Shown in pieces: positions 12,628-24,300 of a stretch of DNA of 64,000 bases (positions are counted from its first letter, which is position 1; each line of letters begins with the position of its first letter). Made by a program: the position numbers and the translations under genes. The stretch is from Kwoniella bestiolae CBS 10118. Its lineage: Eukaryota; Basidiomycota; Tremellomycetes; Tremellales; Cryptococcaceae. Under the pieces are notes generated by a model that ran no database searches, was not told the DNA's origin, and saw nothing but the letters and a program-made list of their open reading frames with translations. The stretch lies in contig NC_089242.1 in assembly GCF_000512585.2 (NCBI RefSeq), forward strand, positions 1,364,001 to 1,428,000, in the 5' to 3' direction.

Positions 12628-13438
12628 CTATGTGAATGGATTTTCGATCTCTGTTGAATTCATTCATAAATTTAGATCAGTACCTTACAGTCAAACCACA
12701 AACGATGGTGAGAGGCAACACTTTCACTCACCCGCCGAACCGTCCGTGGGACTTATCAACACTATATTAGGACCTCGGAGCACGACCAATCCCAAATTAC
12801 GAGGGGGCATCGAGTTATCTGTATCACGACGGATCAGCTATTATTTTGGTTTGGAGTGATGTTACAGCAGGGAGATATAACTTATGAAAGAATGGAATAG
12901 AGAGATGATACTGGATGGATGTTGAGGGAGAAAGACAGGTCTTACTCACTCTCGTACTCTTCCACTACATCATCCATTACCAGGTTCATCAGTTGGTCGA
13001 ACCCTTTTAATGTACCCGTGACTATGTGGTGCAGGCATATCATATTAGCATTTGACCAATGATCCTCCCAGCTCCCATTTCCAATTTTGAGTCTATCATT
13101 CCATTACTCTTTCTCGTAGACAAATCTTACATCTTGCATTTGCGCCTTGACCAGTCAAAAGAAACACCAAAACCACTCACCCTCTCTCCCACCCATGAAC
13201 TTGATCCTGACGCTCTGGTCGACGTACTGCGCAAGGTTCAATATCGATTCTCGCTTCTTCCTTTCGCCTGATTGGGCGGAGTTGTTGGGTCCGCCTCCTC
13301 GTGAGCCGCCTCGGCCGCCCTGTGGGTCGACAAAGGTCAGTATGAGCTATCCGGAGGAAAGCAAGGGGACGGAGAACACAGCTGTTGTGCGGTATGGCAA
13401 GGCAGGGAGGAGCTGGCGTCACTCACTCTTCCTGACAT
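12628..13438 (-). CDS. LSM7: U6 snRNA-associated Sm-like protein LSm7
   Basis: The gene is split into five small exons (13427-13438, 13181-13319, 12950-13021, 12732-12818, 12628-12650), summing to 333 nt or 110 aa. After an RGG-like N-terminus (MSGRGGRGGSRGGG), residues about 25-75 carry the LSm7 Sm1 motif (ESILNLAQYVDQSVRIKFMG, then VTGTLKGFDQLMNLVMDDV). The fourth exon carries Sm2 (NLGLVVLRGPNIVLISP), and the tail EIENPFT ends at the conserved NPF. Family knowledge: LSm7 sits in the LSm1-7 ring (mRNA decapping, cytoplasm) and the LSm2-8 ring (U6 snRNA, nucleus). Reading straight through exon 3 or 4 gives a false stop just past a GTGAGT donor; only the spliced form restores Sm2 and NPF. Length fits (yeast 115, human 103). 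Confidence 0.93.
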
Positions 13439-13779
13439 AATGATCGTTGATGAGCGGTAGTGTCAGGCGTAGGGAATCAAGGAGCGAGAGAAGTGTTACT
13501 TTGACATTCAACAATGGCAATTGTATATGATAAGGACAGACATGAGAAGTCAGGTTATCGAAGAAATCGCTGCTCGAGTAACTGGTGTATTGGTGACATC
13601 GAGTGTTCAAATATCAGGCACACTCCTCTGGTCCGAGGTCGTCTGAGCCTGATATTTTTCACGAGCATATCATCTATTGCCATTACCTGGCATGCTCATG
13701 ATGTCGAGTGCATGAGTGTCTCTCTTCTTCTACTCCTGCATACATCTGTGTCCTCGATACCAACGCATAGCATTCCACA
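13439..13779. promoter_or_regulatory. Short divergent promoter, LSM7 (-) / SRP68 (+)
   Basis: Two divergently transcribed RNA-biology genes start 341 bases apart, so they must share this promoter region. No specific factor site was assigned. Confidence 0.5.
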
Positions 13780-16129
13780 ATGTCCCAAGTAGACCTCTCC
13801 TTCCCCTGTAAGTGGTGTCAGCTGCGAAGTCATATGTAGCTCGCTCACTCAGCTGATCTCTTCGTGTCACCCACAGTGCTCAGTCTCTTGAGCAAAGAAC
13901 GAGCAGTCTACGGTCTTCGAAATGGTGATCACGAGCGATACAGGTTAGCTGGTCCTCGCACGTATATACTCACAAGATGCTCAGCTGATAACTTATGTAA
14001 CATCATAGACGACACTGTACCAACAAGATCCACAGGCTCCGTCAAACGACTGGTCAAACTTGCGGAAAAGGAAAGCAATACAAGGCTCCTCCGAAGTTGG
14101 ATATAGAGAGTATCAAGGATGTTCGGTGAGTCTATACACCTCCAGCTTTTTGGCTGCTCAACGCCCGAAGCTAAAGAAGTATACTGGTGTAGTCACCTCC
14201 AACTCCTCCTCTTCTCTGCTGAACGATCCCTCGCCCACTCGCACGAGATCAAGTCCCAAATCTCCAAACCTACCACCCACGGTTCGAAGAAAGATCAAAT
14301 CTCCTGGCTCCGAAGATCCCTCAAGTCCTCCACAGAGTTATTCGAACTTATCAACACTCTCTCCGAATCCAACAAAATCAGTCAAAGGACCAAAGCAGAA
14401 ATGACAATCTACCATTTGAGCGTGCGATCAGAACTATCATTTGAGAAATCCGACTTTGGAGCATGTCTGACCGATCTTGTTGTCGTTCGAAAGCTCTTGA
14501 GCGTTCTCAATGAAAACTCAAAGAACTCGTACGACGAGGCTCTAACCAACGAATTTATAGATCAGAAGGATCCCCTAATCAGGTTCTCAGCTTACAAGCT
14601 GGGTAGATCCGAATCACACGATATCGTCGGTATAGTCTCTGATCTGGAGAAAGACGGTGATACATTGAAAGACTCTTTACCTGGCTTAGAGGGCTTGATT
14701 GAAGGGCTGAAAAAGGAGTTGGAGAAGGATAACGATGTAAGCAAAGATAGGATCAAATTGCAGGATACCTCTTTTGCAGGGGAGAAGGTGGAGTTCAGGA
14801 ATCCCGAGTTGGTCAAGATCATGGCTGGTGTTCAGGAGGTTCTGGGCAGGTTTGAAAGTAAGAAGAACAACAAGAAGAATAGCACGACGAGCTTGAAGGG
14901 TTGGGATAAGGTTTTGACTGTTTTGGGGGAGGCTGAGGGGGTTGCGAGGAGATTGAAAGATGATCATGAGGTGTGTTTGGGCTTTTCCATTTTCTTGGCG
15001 TATCTAGTGCATTGGGATTATACCCTCGCCCCTCTGCGATTCGTGACGGACAAATTCTCGTAGAACTTCGTACTGATGTGCATTTACCCATCACAGGCAT
15101 CCGGCTCATCGACCTCCCTCCGATCCACACAGATCACCTCTTCCCTGAACCTCGCTCACGCATATATCGTCCACCTCCTCCTTTCCCACAGGATCAAACG
15201 GGACTTATCACTCATCGATGCTCTCTCGTCCAACCTCCAAGGCAGCTTGCCCCCCAACGTGGGTGATATAAAGATCAAAGGAGGTAGAACCAAAATTGAG
15301 GAGGTCGTGAAAGGGTTGGGAGGGATTATCAAGTTGTTGGATACTGTTTTGCAGAGTTTGAGGGGCATTGCGGAATTGAGTATCGTACAGGAGAAGGAGG
15401 GTGTGAGGGTCGGTGTAGAGGGACTGGAGGGGTATTATCATGCTTTGAAGTGGGTCATACGTTCTGGTCATACAGGCTCTTCAGCTTTTACATGCTTGTT
15501 GATCGTGAGTATGAAGCTGATCATTCTTCTTCCTGTACGTGTGCAGATGCTTCCAACTAGCCCGACTCCACTGCCTTCACCCCACCCCTTCATACTCCTC
15601 CGCCATCTCCCTCCTCGAACGATCAGCCGTATCAACGCACCAAGCACGTTCTCTCCTCTCTGAACCACCTATCGAAATTGAAGAACCCATAATCACCATT
15701 CCCGCTGAATCAATCAACACCTTAGAACAAGATATCAGGACACTCGATATTGCATCAAAGAAGGGATTATTCTCCCAATCAATCGAGAAACCAGTCTTCT
15801 TCGATATGGCTTTCAACTATATCGATATTCCCTTTGACGAGATTGAAATCCTCAGTGGGAAGAGGGAGAAATCTACTACCATCCCATCTACCTCTGCTCA
15901 AGGCGTTGTAGCTGACAGTCTGAACGTGGTTAGAGATAAGACGATGGAGGGGATTAAGAAGTTGGGTAGGGAGACTAGGGAAACTACGCCTGCTGTTGAG
16001 TTTAGACCTTCTGCGTCCACTCAGAAATCAAAGGATGCTGCAGATGACGAGGAGGAAGAGGAGGGAGAAGCGAAAGGTGGGGAGGGTAAGAAAGGTTGGT
16101 TGGGAGGTTGGTTTGGTAGAGGCAAATAG
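13780..16129 (+). CDS. SRP68: Signal recognition particle subunit SRP68
   Basis: Six exons (13780-13807, 13877-13943, 14009-14125, 14193-14970, 15097-15449, 15547-16129) give about 641 aa. The N-terminal RNA-binding region matches SRP68: YGLRNGDHERYRRHCTNKIH then RLRQTTG, and RHLQLLLFSAERSLAHSHE. The C-terminal third has VFFDMAFNYIDIP, the conserved SRP72-contacting end, followed by an acidic linker and a Gly/Trp-rich tail. Family knowledge: SRP68 with SRP72 remodels 7S RNA and is needed for ER targeting of secretory proteins. The intron at 14126-14192 is assigned by homology: only the acceptor at 14192 keeps the RHLQLLLF frame. The second exon uses a weak GTTAGC donor. Confidence 0.92.
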
Positions 16130-16258
16130 TGTATATCATAAGATGCATGGGTTGGAAATTATAAATGCTGTATACTGGTACTTGGATGAACCGATTGATC
16201 TAGTTTTCTACAATGTGCAAAGGTTATGTGGCTGATGGGCCGTAGGACTGGGAATCAA

Positions 16259-17197
16259 TCAATCCCATTTGACCTGATAGTTTAAAGGCAAGTTAGCGAT
16301 ATGTCCAAAGGTACAAGTAAACCAGAAGGCGAAGGCTGGATAATCAGGACATACCTCTGGGTTGAGCTTGAACTTATCATATGATTCTCTATTGAAGAAT
16401 GATATTTCCGTTTCGTTCTCTACATCAAGAAAACGTCAAGATCAGCTATCACCGTACAATGCCACAAGTAGGGATAGATGTCACTCACGAGCACCAATCT
16501 GTTTGAGGGTTTTGGAAGGATCCAATATCCATTCGTCGTGGTCGAGATTGATGATGAGGTTGGTGGTCTATTGTGAGACACAGCGTGGTTAGTCGAAGTG
16601 TTTCAACGCAGAGCTATCTGGCGATGGTTGGAGTTGGAGGGTAGCAACTGTACTCACCTTGTGTCCGTGAGCTACGGTGTATAGCTTCATCGTATCTACC
16701 TCATCGGTGCATATCGTCAGCTCGATTCCATGCCGGTGGAGGAGCTGGGTATATAGCACAAGGTGGTGGACTCACCCAGAATCAACGTTCGATACGGTTT
16801 GTACCCCGATTGCTTCTTTATCTCTACAACATAAACAACGATATCATTGTCAGCTTGGAGCTAGAAACCGAGGCTATCCCTCCCTCTAGCTAAGATCATC
16901 CACCCCACCCAAACATCGCGTACCATCCAACTATCCCAGTCCAGCTATCACCTCCCCCTCGTCCCATTCGACCAATCTCAACCAAATCGACTCACCATCC
17001 CTCACCAAATCCATCAACCCCCCAACAGTCAATTCCTCAAGGTTCAGATGCTTCACCACCATACTCTTCTGCGTCCTAAATTCGAATGACTTGATTATTC
17101 TTATCGTCAACGTAGCGTTCGTTATGGGATTACGTTCTGATCCGAGGAGCTGGTGGTCTTCCTCGTGTTGGGGGTTGAACTCTGGTACGGAGGCCAT
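16259..17197 (-). CDS. UPF0538 (C2orf76-like) family protein
   Basis: Six exons (16996-17197, 16776-16823, 16658-16695, 16489-16567, 16355-16419, 16259-16273) give 148 aa. It matches the conserved C2orf76/UPF0538 layout: a beta-rich start (TLTIRIIKSFEFRTQKSMVV, then HLNLEELTVGGLMDLV), a middle YKPYRTLILDTMKLYTVAHGHKT block, LDHDEWILDPSKTLKQIGA, and the end ETEISFFNRESYDKFKLNPE then VKWD. The order resembles a ubiquitin-like fold (inference). Function is unknown in any organism as far as I know. The last exon encodes only VKWD plus the stop. All junction phases agree. Confidence 0.85.
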
Positions 17198-17781
17198 GGC
17201 GAGTCTGCTCGGAGGGGTGGTCGGACTGCGAATATAGGGATGAGTGGGTGTTCAGGGAGGTGGTGTGATAGATGGTTTGAACAGTCTATATGATCAAGTG
17301 CATTCGAATCGACGTCGAGTCATCAAGGTAAACAAATCTACAAAACCAAAAAAAGTTGGGAGATCATCGTGCCTTCCTATTCCATGCCGTTAGTTACCTC
17401 GTTGCGAAAGACACGTCCTTTCATCGTACTCGTCTGGATGTCGCAGGTGAAAGAGTGAGTTTTGCGAGACTGCCTTTATGGACTGTATGCCTCATGCATA
17501 GGATCTTGCTCACCACCAAACAACTCATTACCATCATCTCTAGTAACTTGATGCTGCTGAACTCTACACAATATGTAGAGCAATCCAGTATTCCAACTGG
17601 AATTACTCTGCATGGCATGTCACTTTGATCTCTTGATCTCCTGACTTCTTGACTTCTTAAAGTTGCTTCTCTCAGAATCAGCTTGTTCCTCCACTCTCAG
17701 GAAGCAACCTCAGCCTTCCTCCATTTGGTTTTCTCAGAGCTGTGCCAAAGAAGGCAAGTTTACTCATCCTTTTCAAACTGT

Positions 17782-17859
17782 ATTTGCAATCCGCATCCAA
17801 TATTGGCAATATGAAGGGCGTAAATGGTGTGATTTGCTTTGTGCGGATTGCAAATCCGC
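17782..17859. repeat. 14-bp inverted repeat plus nested palindromes
   Basis: ATTTGCAATCCGCA (17782-17795) is matched by its reverse complement TGCGGATTGCAAAT (17842-17855), giving a 14-bp stem with a loop of about 46 bases. The loop contains the palindrome CCAATATTGG. The right arm overlaps a second palindrome, GCGGATTGCAAATCCGC (17843-17859). This could be an old mobile element remnant or a regulatory cruciform; no target-site duplication was confirmed. Confidence 0.7.
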
Positions 17860-17987
17860 CATGTTGTGGAGGTGTGCAGCCTTTGAGGGGAGTATGAAAG
17901 TAAGTGTGTATGCATCATCCATTTTGGGGGACTTCTTTAGTCCAAGATCAAATTCCTGAGACAGGTCTGTATGCATCAGAACAAAAT

Positions 17988-18005
17988 GACTCATCCTGAT
18001 GAGTC
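17988..18005. repeat. 18-bp near-perfect palindrome
   Basis: GACTCATCCTGATGAGTC has 8-bp arms around a CT centre and is itself flanked by GACAG...CTGTC (about 17960 and 18011). Just downstream, GGAGTGTGCC and GGCACTCC can pair with a small bulge. It lies about 450 bases upstream of the DUF262 start codon. Confidence 0.7.
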
Positions 18006-18306
18006 CAGCCCTGTCTAAAAGGAGTGTGCCACCTTTCAGGCACTCCCTCTAAGAGTGGGGGAATGTGAAAAAGGGTATTAACAATTGCCAATTTGATGTT
18101 CCTGAGTACTTCTTCTAGGATTCAGAAAGTGGAGGTTCAAAAGATATAAGTAAACCCCTTTGAAAGTTGGATTCCACCCCTTTTTCCCACTTTTCTCAAC
18201 TCTTCTATACTTCTCACTTTTCACTTGCCACCCCATCCCATCCTTTGATTATTCCTACCAAAGTCATTCTTCACAACTTTAACATCTAATCACCTTTGAT
18301 ACCAAG

Positions 18307-18393
18307 GTAAGTTGATCTTGTTCTTTCTTTTTTTGCTGTCCCTGATTGATGGTGTCTCGCGCTCACGCTCACGCGTGGTTTACCGCAATGTAG
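18307..18393 (+). other. Probable 5' UTR intron of the DUF262 gene
   Basis: A consensus donor ACCAAG|GTAAGT follows a pyrimidine-rich leader, and an acceptor CAATGTAG lies 66 bases before the ATG. There are no coding features inside. Splicing here is inferred from sequence only. Confidence 0.5.
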
Positions 18394-18458
18394 TAACGCG
18401 TCAACATTAAATTTCGATAACCCGAACCTCCTACCTTCGCAATATCATCATTTCGACG

Positions 18459-20641
18459 ATGCCTCCCAAACGTGCTTCGACCAGTAATGCAAACTATACC
18501 GCCGCTGGTGCTTTGTCGGACGACTCGGACTTGGATGATCTGTTTGATGAGTTGTCGGACGACGATGAAGTCGATAAGAAGCCTAAGAAGAAGGGGCCAC
18601 CTAATAGTGCCGAGATCATCAAGGGGCAGATGAACAAGCCTCATAATATCATGTTAGCTACTAGGTCCTTACATGGTGAGCGGTCTATTGCTAGTCTCTG
18701 ATCAAGCCTTTCAGGTTCCCCCCCCTTTCCCCCTCCTCCCTCCAATCCTGCCTGTCTCAACACTGTCAAAGCTGTGCTATCCTCGAGAGAGACGGCGTGT
18801 TGCTAGTGCATCGATGCTAAGCTGACTTGACGACCCAATATAGACATGATTCACACCGGCAGCGTTAAACTCGACCCTGACTATCAGAGAGACGTCGTCT
18901 GGTCAGAGCAGAAGATGATGCTTTTGATACAATCGATATTCATGGTGAGTCTCGTCCGTCACCTGCTTAGCACTCATATTATATCCTTTTCATGTCGCTT
19001 TGGCCCAATCTCCTTCTCTTCCATGTTCGTGAGTGCTGACTTGGCATCTCTCAATGCAGAACTACTATGTTCCCCCTATCATCTTCGCCGTCTCCAAAGA
19101 TGAAGCTGGTAATCACACTCGCATCTGCATCGATGGGAAACAACGATGTACCTCGATTCTCTGGTTCATGGACGGCAAGATCCCATTTGAATCCCCAAAC
19201 ACCAGGCAAAAATACTGGTATACTAAGTTTGCCGGACACAGAGGTCAGCAGCTACCGAAGGATCTCAAAACTCAGTTTGACCTCTTCCAATTGACCGCCG
19301 TAGAGTATTACGATATGACGGATATACAACAGAGAGACGTGTTCCGTAAGTCTGTTCGCACAATGTTGATTTACTGTGGAATTCAACTGACTGGTGTAAA
19401 TTTGGTTCGCAGAACGTGTACAATTGGGTGTACAATTATCTTCCGCCGAGAAATTACAGGCTCACGGTGGTCCTTGGCCTGAGTGGATCACCGAGCTTGA
19501 GAAACGATATGTCACGGCTGAAGCAACTTTGGGCAAGAAACTCAACTGGGTCACCAATAGAGGTCGAATCTTCCAAAACTTGCTTGGTCTAGTTGCGACG
19601 GCTCGTGAGAGCTCGCCCAACAAGATTTGGTCTCCTGCAATTTCTGGATTGAAGAGATTTGTTGAGAGGGGCGATCCTGTGAGTCGCCGTTCACATCTCA
19701 TTCGAGTTGTCGCTCACGTGATAGTCACACTTGATGTCCAATTAGCCTGATCAAGATTTCAAAAACCGTATCAACTTGACTTTGTCGGTTTTCATAAATA
19801 TCGCTTACAACCACTGGGACGAAGCTTTCGAGACTACGACGACTAATCGAATCGCACCAGTCGGTAAGTCATTTCACCCTGTTCAGCTGGTTTCTGATTC
19901 AAATCGCTGACATGCTATGCTATGACCATTATAGAATTCTGGTTTGGCGGCTATCTCATCTACTCTCGAATGGGTTTCCTCTCTGTCCGTGCCCTTGCTC
20001 AAGAGATCGGCAAGATGCGAGCCATGATCCGACATCACGTACCTGGAAACGTATCTGCAAATACCACAGTCTTCGCGCTACTCTCGGATTTCATCCTTGC
20101 GATCCCGAAGAAGAGAAAATTAGAAGAAGTTCCCGCTGCTGAACAGTATGAAGCGGATGATGATGTTGATGAGAGAGAAGCTAGGGCGTTGAAGAGATCA
20201 CGAAGGGCAGAAGAATTAGACCCAACGTACAACGATGAATGGACCGAAAGAGCCATCATCTCGCCCACTAAAGTCGCAACTCGCGCCAAAGCTGCTGCTC
20301 CCATCATCAACAATGCTGGCTCATCTTCTGCATCTCCAGTTGTTCAAGCTCAACCCCGCCCTGCTCCTGTGGACGTATCTGTTGCTTCGAGCGGTAGACC
20401 CATCGCTAGCCTGCCTACCCCTCAGACTTCTACTCAACCTGCCCAACCGGTGTATAACCAACAACCGGTGAGTGATCGCGTTCTCTTCCCTGCTCAATCG
20501 ATTTCGAGAATGTCAACTGACTTATCGTCTTTCTCATTACAGCCCGCTCCCAATGGTCTAGGAAACACCTCTCAGCAGTGGCGTGATTACACCGAAGCTA
20601 GGATCAAACAGCAATATCCCCAATCATTCCAACAACAATAA
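18459..20641 (+). CDS. DUF262 (GmrSD/ParB-like fold) domain protein
   Basis: Seven exons (18459-18675, 18844-18944, 19060-19345, 19413-19678, 19746-19863, 19935-20467, 20543-20641) give about 539 aa. An acidic/basic N-terminus (residues 1-50) is followed by the DUF262 core at about 70-300: KLDPDYQRDVVWSEQKMMLL, then the hallmark ICIDGKQRCTSI (the DGQQR-like motif, here DGKQR). The C-terminal third is low-complexity, with a basic IPKKRKLEE cluster that could be a nuclear localisation signal and then Pro/Gln/Ser-rich sequence. Family knowledge: DUF262 is the N-terminal domain of bacterial GmrSD-type restriction systems and is ParB/sulfiredoxin-like; fungal copies are uncharacterised. No HNH/DUF1524 nuclease partner is seen. 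The last intron (75 bases, 20468-20542) has no stop in frame, so retention would also give a protein. Confidence 0.85.
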
Positions 20642-21308
20642 TAACAAACCACATAACAACCGAGATTCGGTCGATAATTTGTAGATTGCCACAGCTTTGT
20701 CTCTGAGAGAACTGCATATCGATGGGTGGTGATTCCATGTGAATAGAGATAGGAGTGGTAAAGAAAGAAAGAGACTTGGGTTATGTCCCTATGACTTGGA
20801 ACAAGAGATTTCTTGGAGATACCTTATAAGATAAGAAGAGAATAATCTAATTGACAGACTTGGTTCGTATTCGACATGTTCATATCGAAATACATTGATG
20901 TGTATGAGCCCATTTCACATGAACATGAATTTGCATAAAGCGACTCGTTCCGATCCTGTGATCTAGACTGACGACATCGGGATTAGGATGACATGACTGA
21001 TCGTCTAGCAGATTATCAACTTGCTAAATTCCGTACCGAGGGCAAAGCTAGAGAAGACGATACAAAATCATCGAATCAACTAAGGTATAGGTAACACAGT
21101 GTCGCATCCAGCAGCGTCGGTCGATAAATTGCCCAGCATAACACTCAAAGGCGAGACTAGACGATATCACAAGAATACTGCATTTCATGCTGCCGCAATA
21201 AAATAAAGATATAGACAAAGAATGCTGTGCAATTTATACCCCAAGAAATCTTCACTTGTGGTCCATATCTATAATACACCCTTACTCGTACTTGCGAGAT
21301 AATGCATC
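20642..21308. other. Convergent 3' flanks of DUF262 gene and MED14
   Basis: These 667 bases lie between two genes pointing at each other. The region is AT-rich with no recognised feature. Confidence 0.4.
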
Positions 21309-24300
21309 TCAATCCTTCCCAATGACCAAGTCCACCTCATTCAACACCCCTTGCAAAACTCCCTCGACCAATCCCACTTGACATAGTAGACTGGTATTCT
21401 GATCCAATTTCATCAAAGGTGGCATATCCCCCTTTCTCCCATTACTGGTCGATACTAATGAAAGTGCTTTCTGCTGGTCGAACACTTTGGGAATAATTTT
21501 GGATAAGGGGAGTTCGTTGAGTTTACCTGTAAGATCTACTACTCTTCGATCTGGACCTCGAGGTTTGTGAGCGGATTGGATCAAGTAATGCGACAAGGAG
21601 GGAATGAGGATTATATCGAGGGCGTATCTACATGAATCACATCAGTCAACTCACTTCTACCATCGAGTCTGCCAAGGCACAAGAGTATAATCTGAACCGA
21701 GAAAAACATCCACTCACCTCCTGCCCCCATGATCCCTTACGATCCTCCACTCTCTCAAATCCATCACCAACAAATTCCAACCTCTTTTCTCGATCTTCTC
21801 GACCTGCTCAAAGAATGGTAAAGTATTCTTCAACAGACGGAAGAACTCCTTTCCAATCGATCCTTGGCTTTCCACAGGCTCAGAAGCAAGTTGCGTCAAT
21901 CTTGCACTCAAAAGTTGTGAGAGCCTTTCATGTGGGTTATAGTGCGGTTGCTGTATCCTCAACGAAGAATCGGTATTTACTGATGTTGGGATGGAAGGTT
22001 GATCGGATGTTAGGATTACTTGATAGGAGTCGTTTGTGGGTATGTAAGTAATAGATGCGTTGTAGCCCTTAGAGTATGACAAGGTAGCGGTACGTAGGTC
22101 GAAGGAAAGCATTTTGATATCTTTGAACTCGGCGAGTTTGTTGAGTCGGTTCACTGAGAGAGGAAGTAACAGATAATCAGTATGTCTTTCGATAAAGAAG
22201 TTCCATACCGACTATATGGAAAGAATAGTGAAACTGGATTTGCAGGAATCGAAGGACAGCACTCACCCTCTCCAGCAACTACAATAACCTTACTCAACCT
22301 CTCCCACTGCTCCAAAAAGGCAGGTACGCATCTCTCTATATCCTTCGCCCTGAATTTCACTATGGACGAAGAAGGGTCGAATGAGATATCTTCTGAATGG
22401 GGTTGAGAACCGTTGGAAGATGAGGCTTGGGACATTGAAGACTGTTGACGAAGCTGGACGATCGTTGTAACCTATTCATTTGTCCAGATGTTAGCACAGC
22501 GTCAGCTTCATTGATGTTTATTTGTCAGAGCCGAGATCAAGTTCGACTGTTGACTCACCTCGCACCGCCCGCCTTTCCACCAATTTTCAATCTGCATCCC
22601 CACCTTGGGCATGGCGACATCCGCAGCTGCACCTGTCTTCCCATCTCTGAGGAGATCTCGAACATCGACACATATAGTGGGAACCAACCCGGCCAATGCC
22701 GATGACGAGCGGGGAGCACCTGGTCCAGTAGTAGGGGGGTATTGGGCTGTGAACGGGATATTCCGTTCTTTCAGCTGCTGCTCGATGATTGTCTGAGCGA
22801 CCAGGGCACTGCGACAAGGTGGGTTATCAGCGAAAGGCCAATGAACTACTGCCCGGGTGACTGTGTTTTCCACTCACTTGGATAAGATATATAATTTCCT
22901 CAAATCCTTATTACCAATCTCGAACCTACATTGGACCAGTCAGTCAACATTGCTTTCCAGCCCACAGTGCATGGATTTGTTCGATAAAATTACTCACGGT
23001 GATCCAGTGATCTCGCCCTTCTCTTTCCTCCCAGCCCTCAACTTCTCCAGATCTAAGGGAACTCTATCCCCCACAGCAAATTTGGTGCCCACACCCAACC
23101 CATTCTCAATTGGTAATTTGATAGTTTTCAGCAATTCAAATGCCAGTCCATTCTGCGTTACCTTGGTCACAAAGTAGTGCGATAAAGACGATGGAACGGG
23201 GATGAGGATGGTGGTAGCTGGATGTAAGTGGACTTTGGCAAGATCTGCAAATCCAACTCAATTTCGTCAATCCTGTTTCTCAAGTATGCCTAGAACGAAC
23301 GAAATCGACTCACCCTGAGAACGTAAAGCAAGTCTGCGGATAGGTTTCCAACCCAACTGTCGCATCTGATCTTCCAGGTTCTCCATTACGACCTATCACA
23401 ATTCGAACATAAGCTAAGCTTCGCACGTCATGAAGGTAAGTAGAGCTTACAGCAACGGTCAATCTACCGATATCATCCACCAATCTAGTCTTACCATCAT
23501 TGATACTCTTCGTAGCCATTTCCACCCTATTTGCTCTTCCTTCGTTCCCTATACTACCATCATCCTCAATTTCGATATATCCATTATACGCTGATACGCC
23601 AATCAACAGACTGGATATGCGTTGTCGGGATGGAAGGGGTATACGAAGAGTAAGGGGACGAGGGGAATTCTGATCTTCTGATTCTTGAAGGGTTGGTGAG
23701 TTGAGTAGCGATAATATGAATTTTGGCGATGAGATCAACGAAGATGCTTGTACTCTTGTCAAGTGAGCTGCATGAGCTCGAGCAGATGTCATGAGGAGAT
23801 TCTCCATGTCCAATGAAGCGGAGTCCTGCGAAAAGTCATCAGCTATAATCAACCTTAAATCGGCATCTTCCAGCTGAAATGACTTACAATGCGTAATACC
23901 GTTCCATCCATTACATCTCCAACTTTCAGTCCTCCTCCAATACCCAACTCCCCAACTTCCCATTTCACGCCCAGCTGTAGTCGAAGGACCCTTTCATTCG
24001 GTATCAGTCCGCCAGAAGAGACATCGCCCAGTATACTATCCGTTTCATTCGGCTGTACACCGTTCTCACCGAGGGTGATACTGAGTATACCTCCTACCAA
24101 TGGTGTCCGAGCAGTGCCGAGACTTGCAGCGGGAGCCGGACGTTTCCCTACTGCTGCTTGTTGCTGCTGCTGAGCTATTATAGCCGGACGTGGACGACTA
24201 CCAGACGATATCAGCATGGGTTAGGTCGTCAATGGCGAGTACAGCTTAACAACTCACATCCAATATTTCACCTTCAAAGTCTTGTTTTCTCGATCTATTT

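Larger units (their letters stand above)
17198..18458. other. Divergent promoter region rich in inverted repeats
   Basis: This 1.26 kb stretch lies between UPF0538 (-) and the DUF262 gene (+). Its middle (about 17570-18060) contains several hairpin-forming inverted repeats listed separately. Its right end (about 18170-18300) is strongly pyrimidine-rich, as expected upstream of a transcription start. No coding exon was recognised. Confidence 0.5.

Noticed and set aside
17995..18045. CTGATGAGTCC resembling the hammerhead ribozyme core
   Set aside because: The GAAA strand and a matching stem II are missing downstream; the sequence is explained by the GACTCATC/GATGAGTC palindrome.
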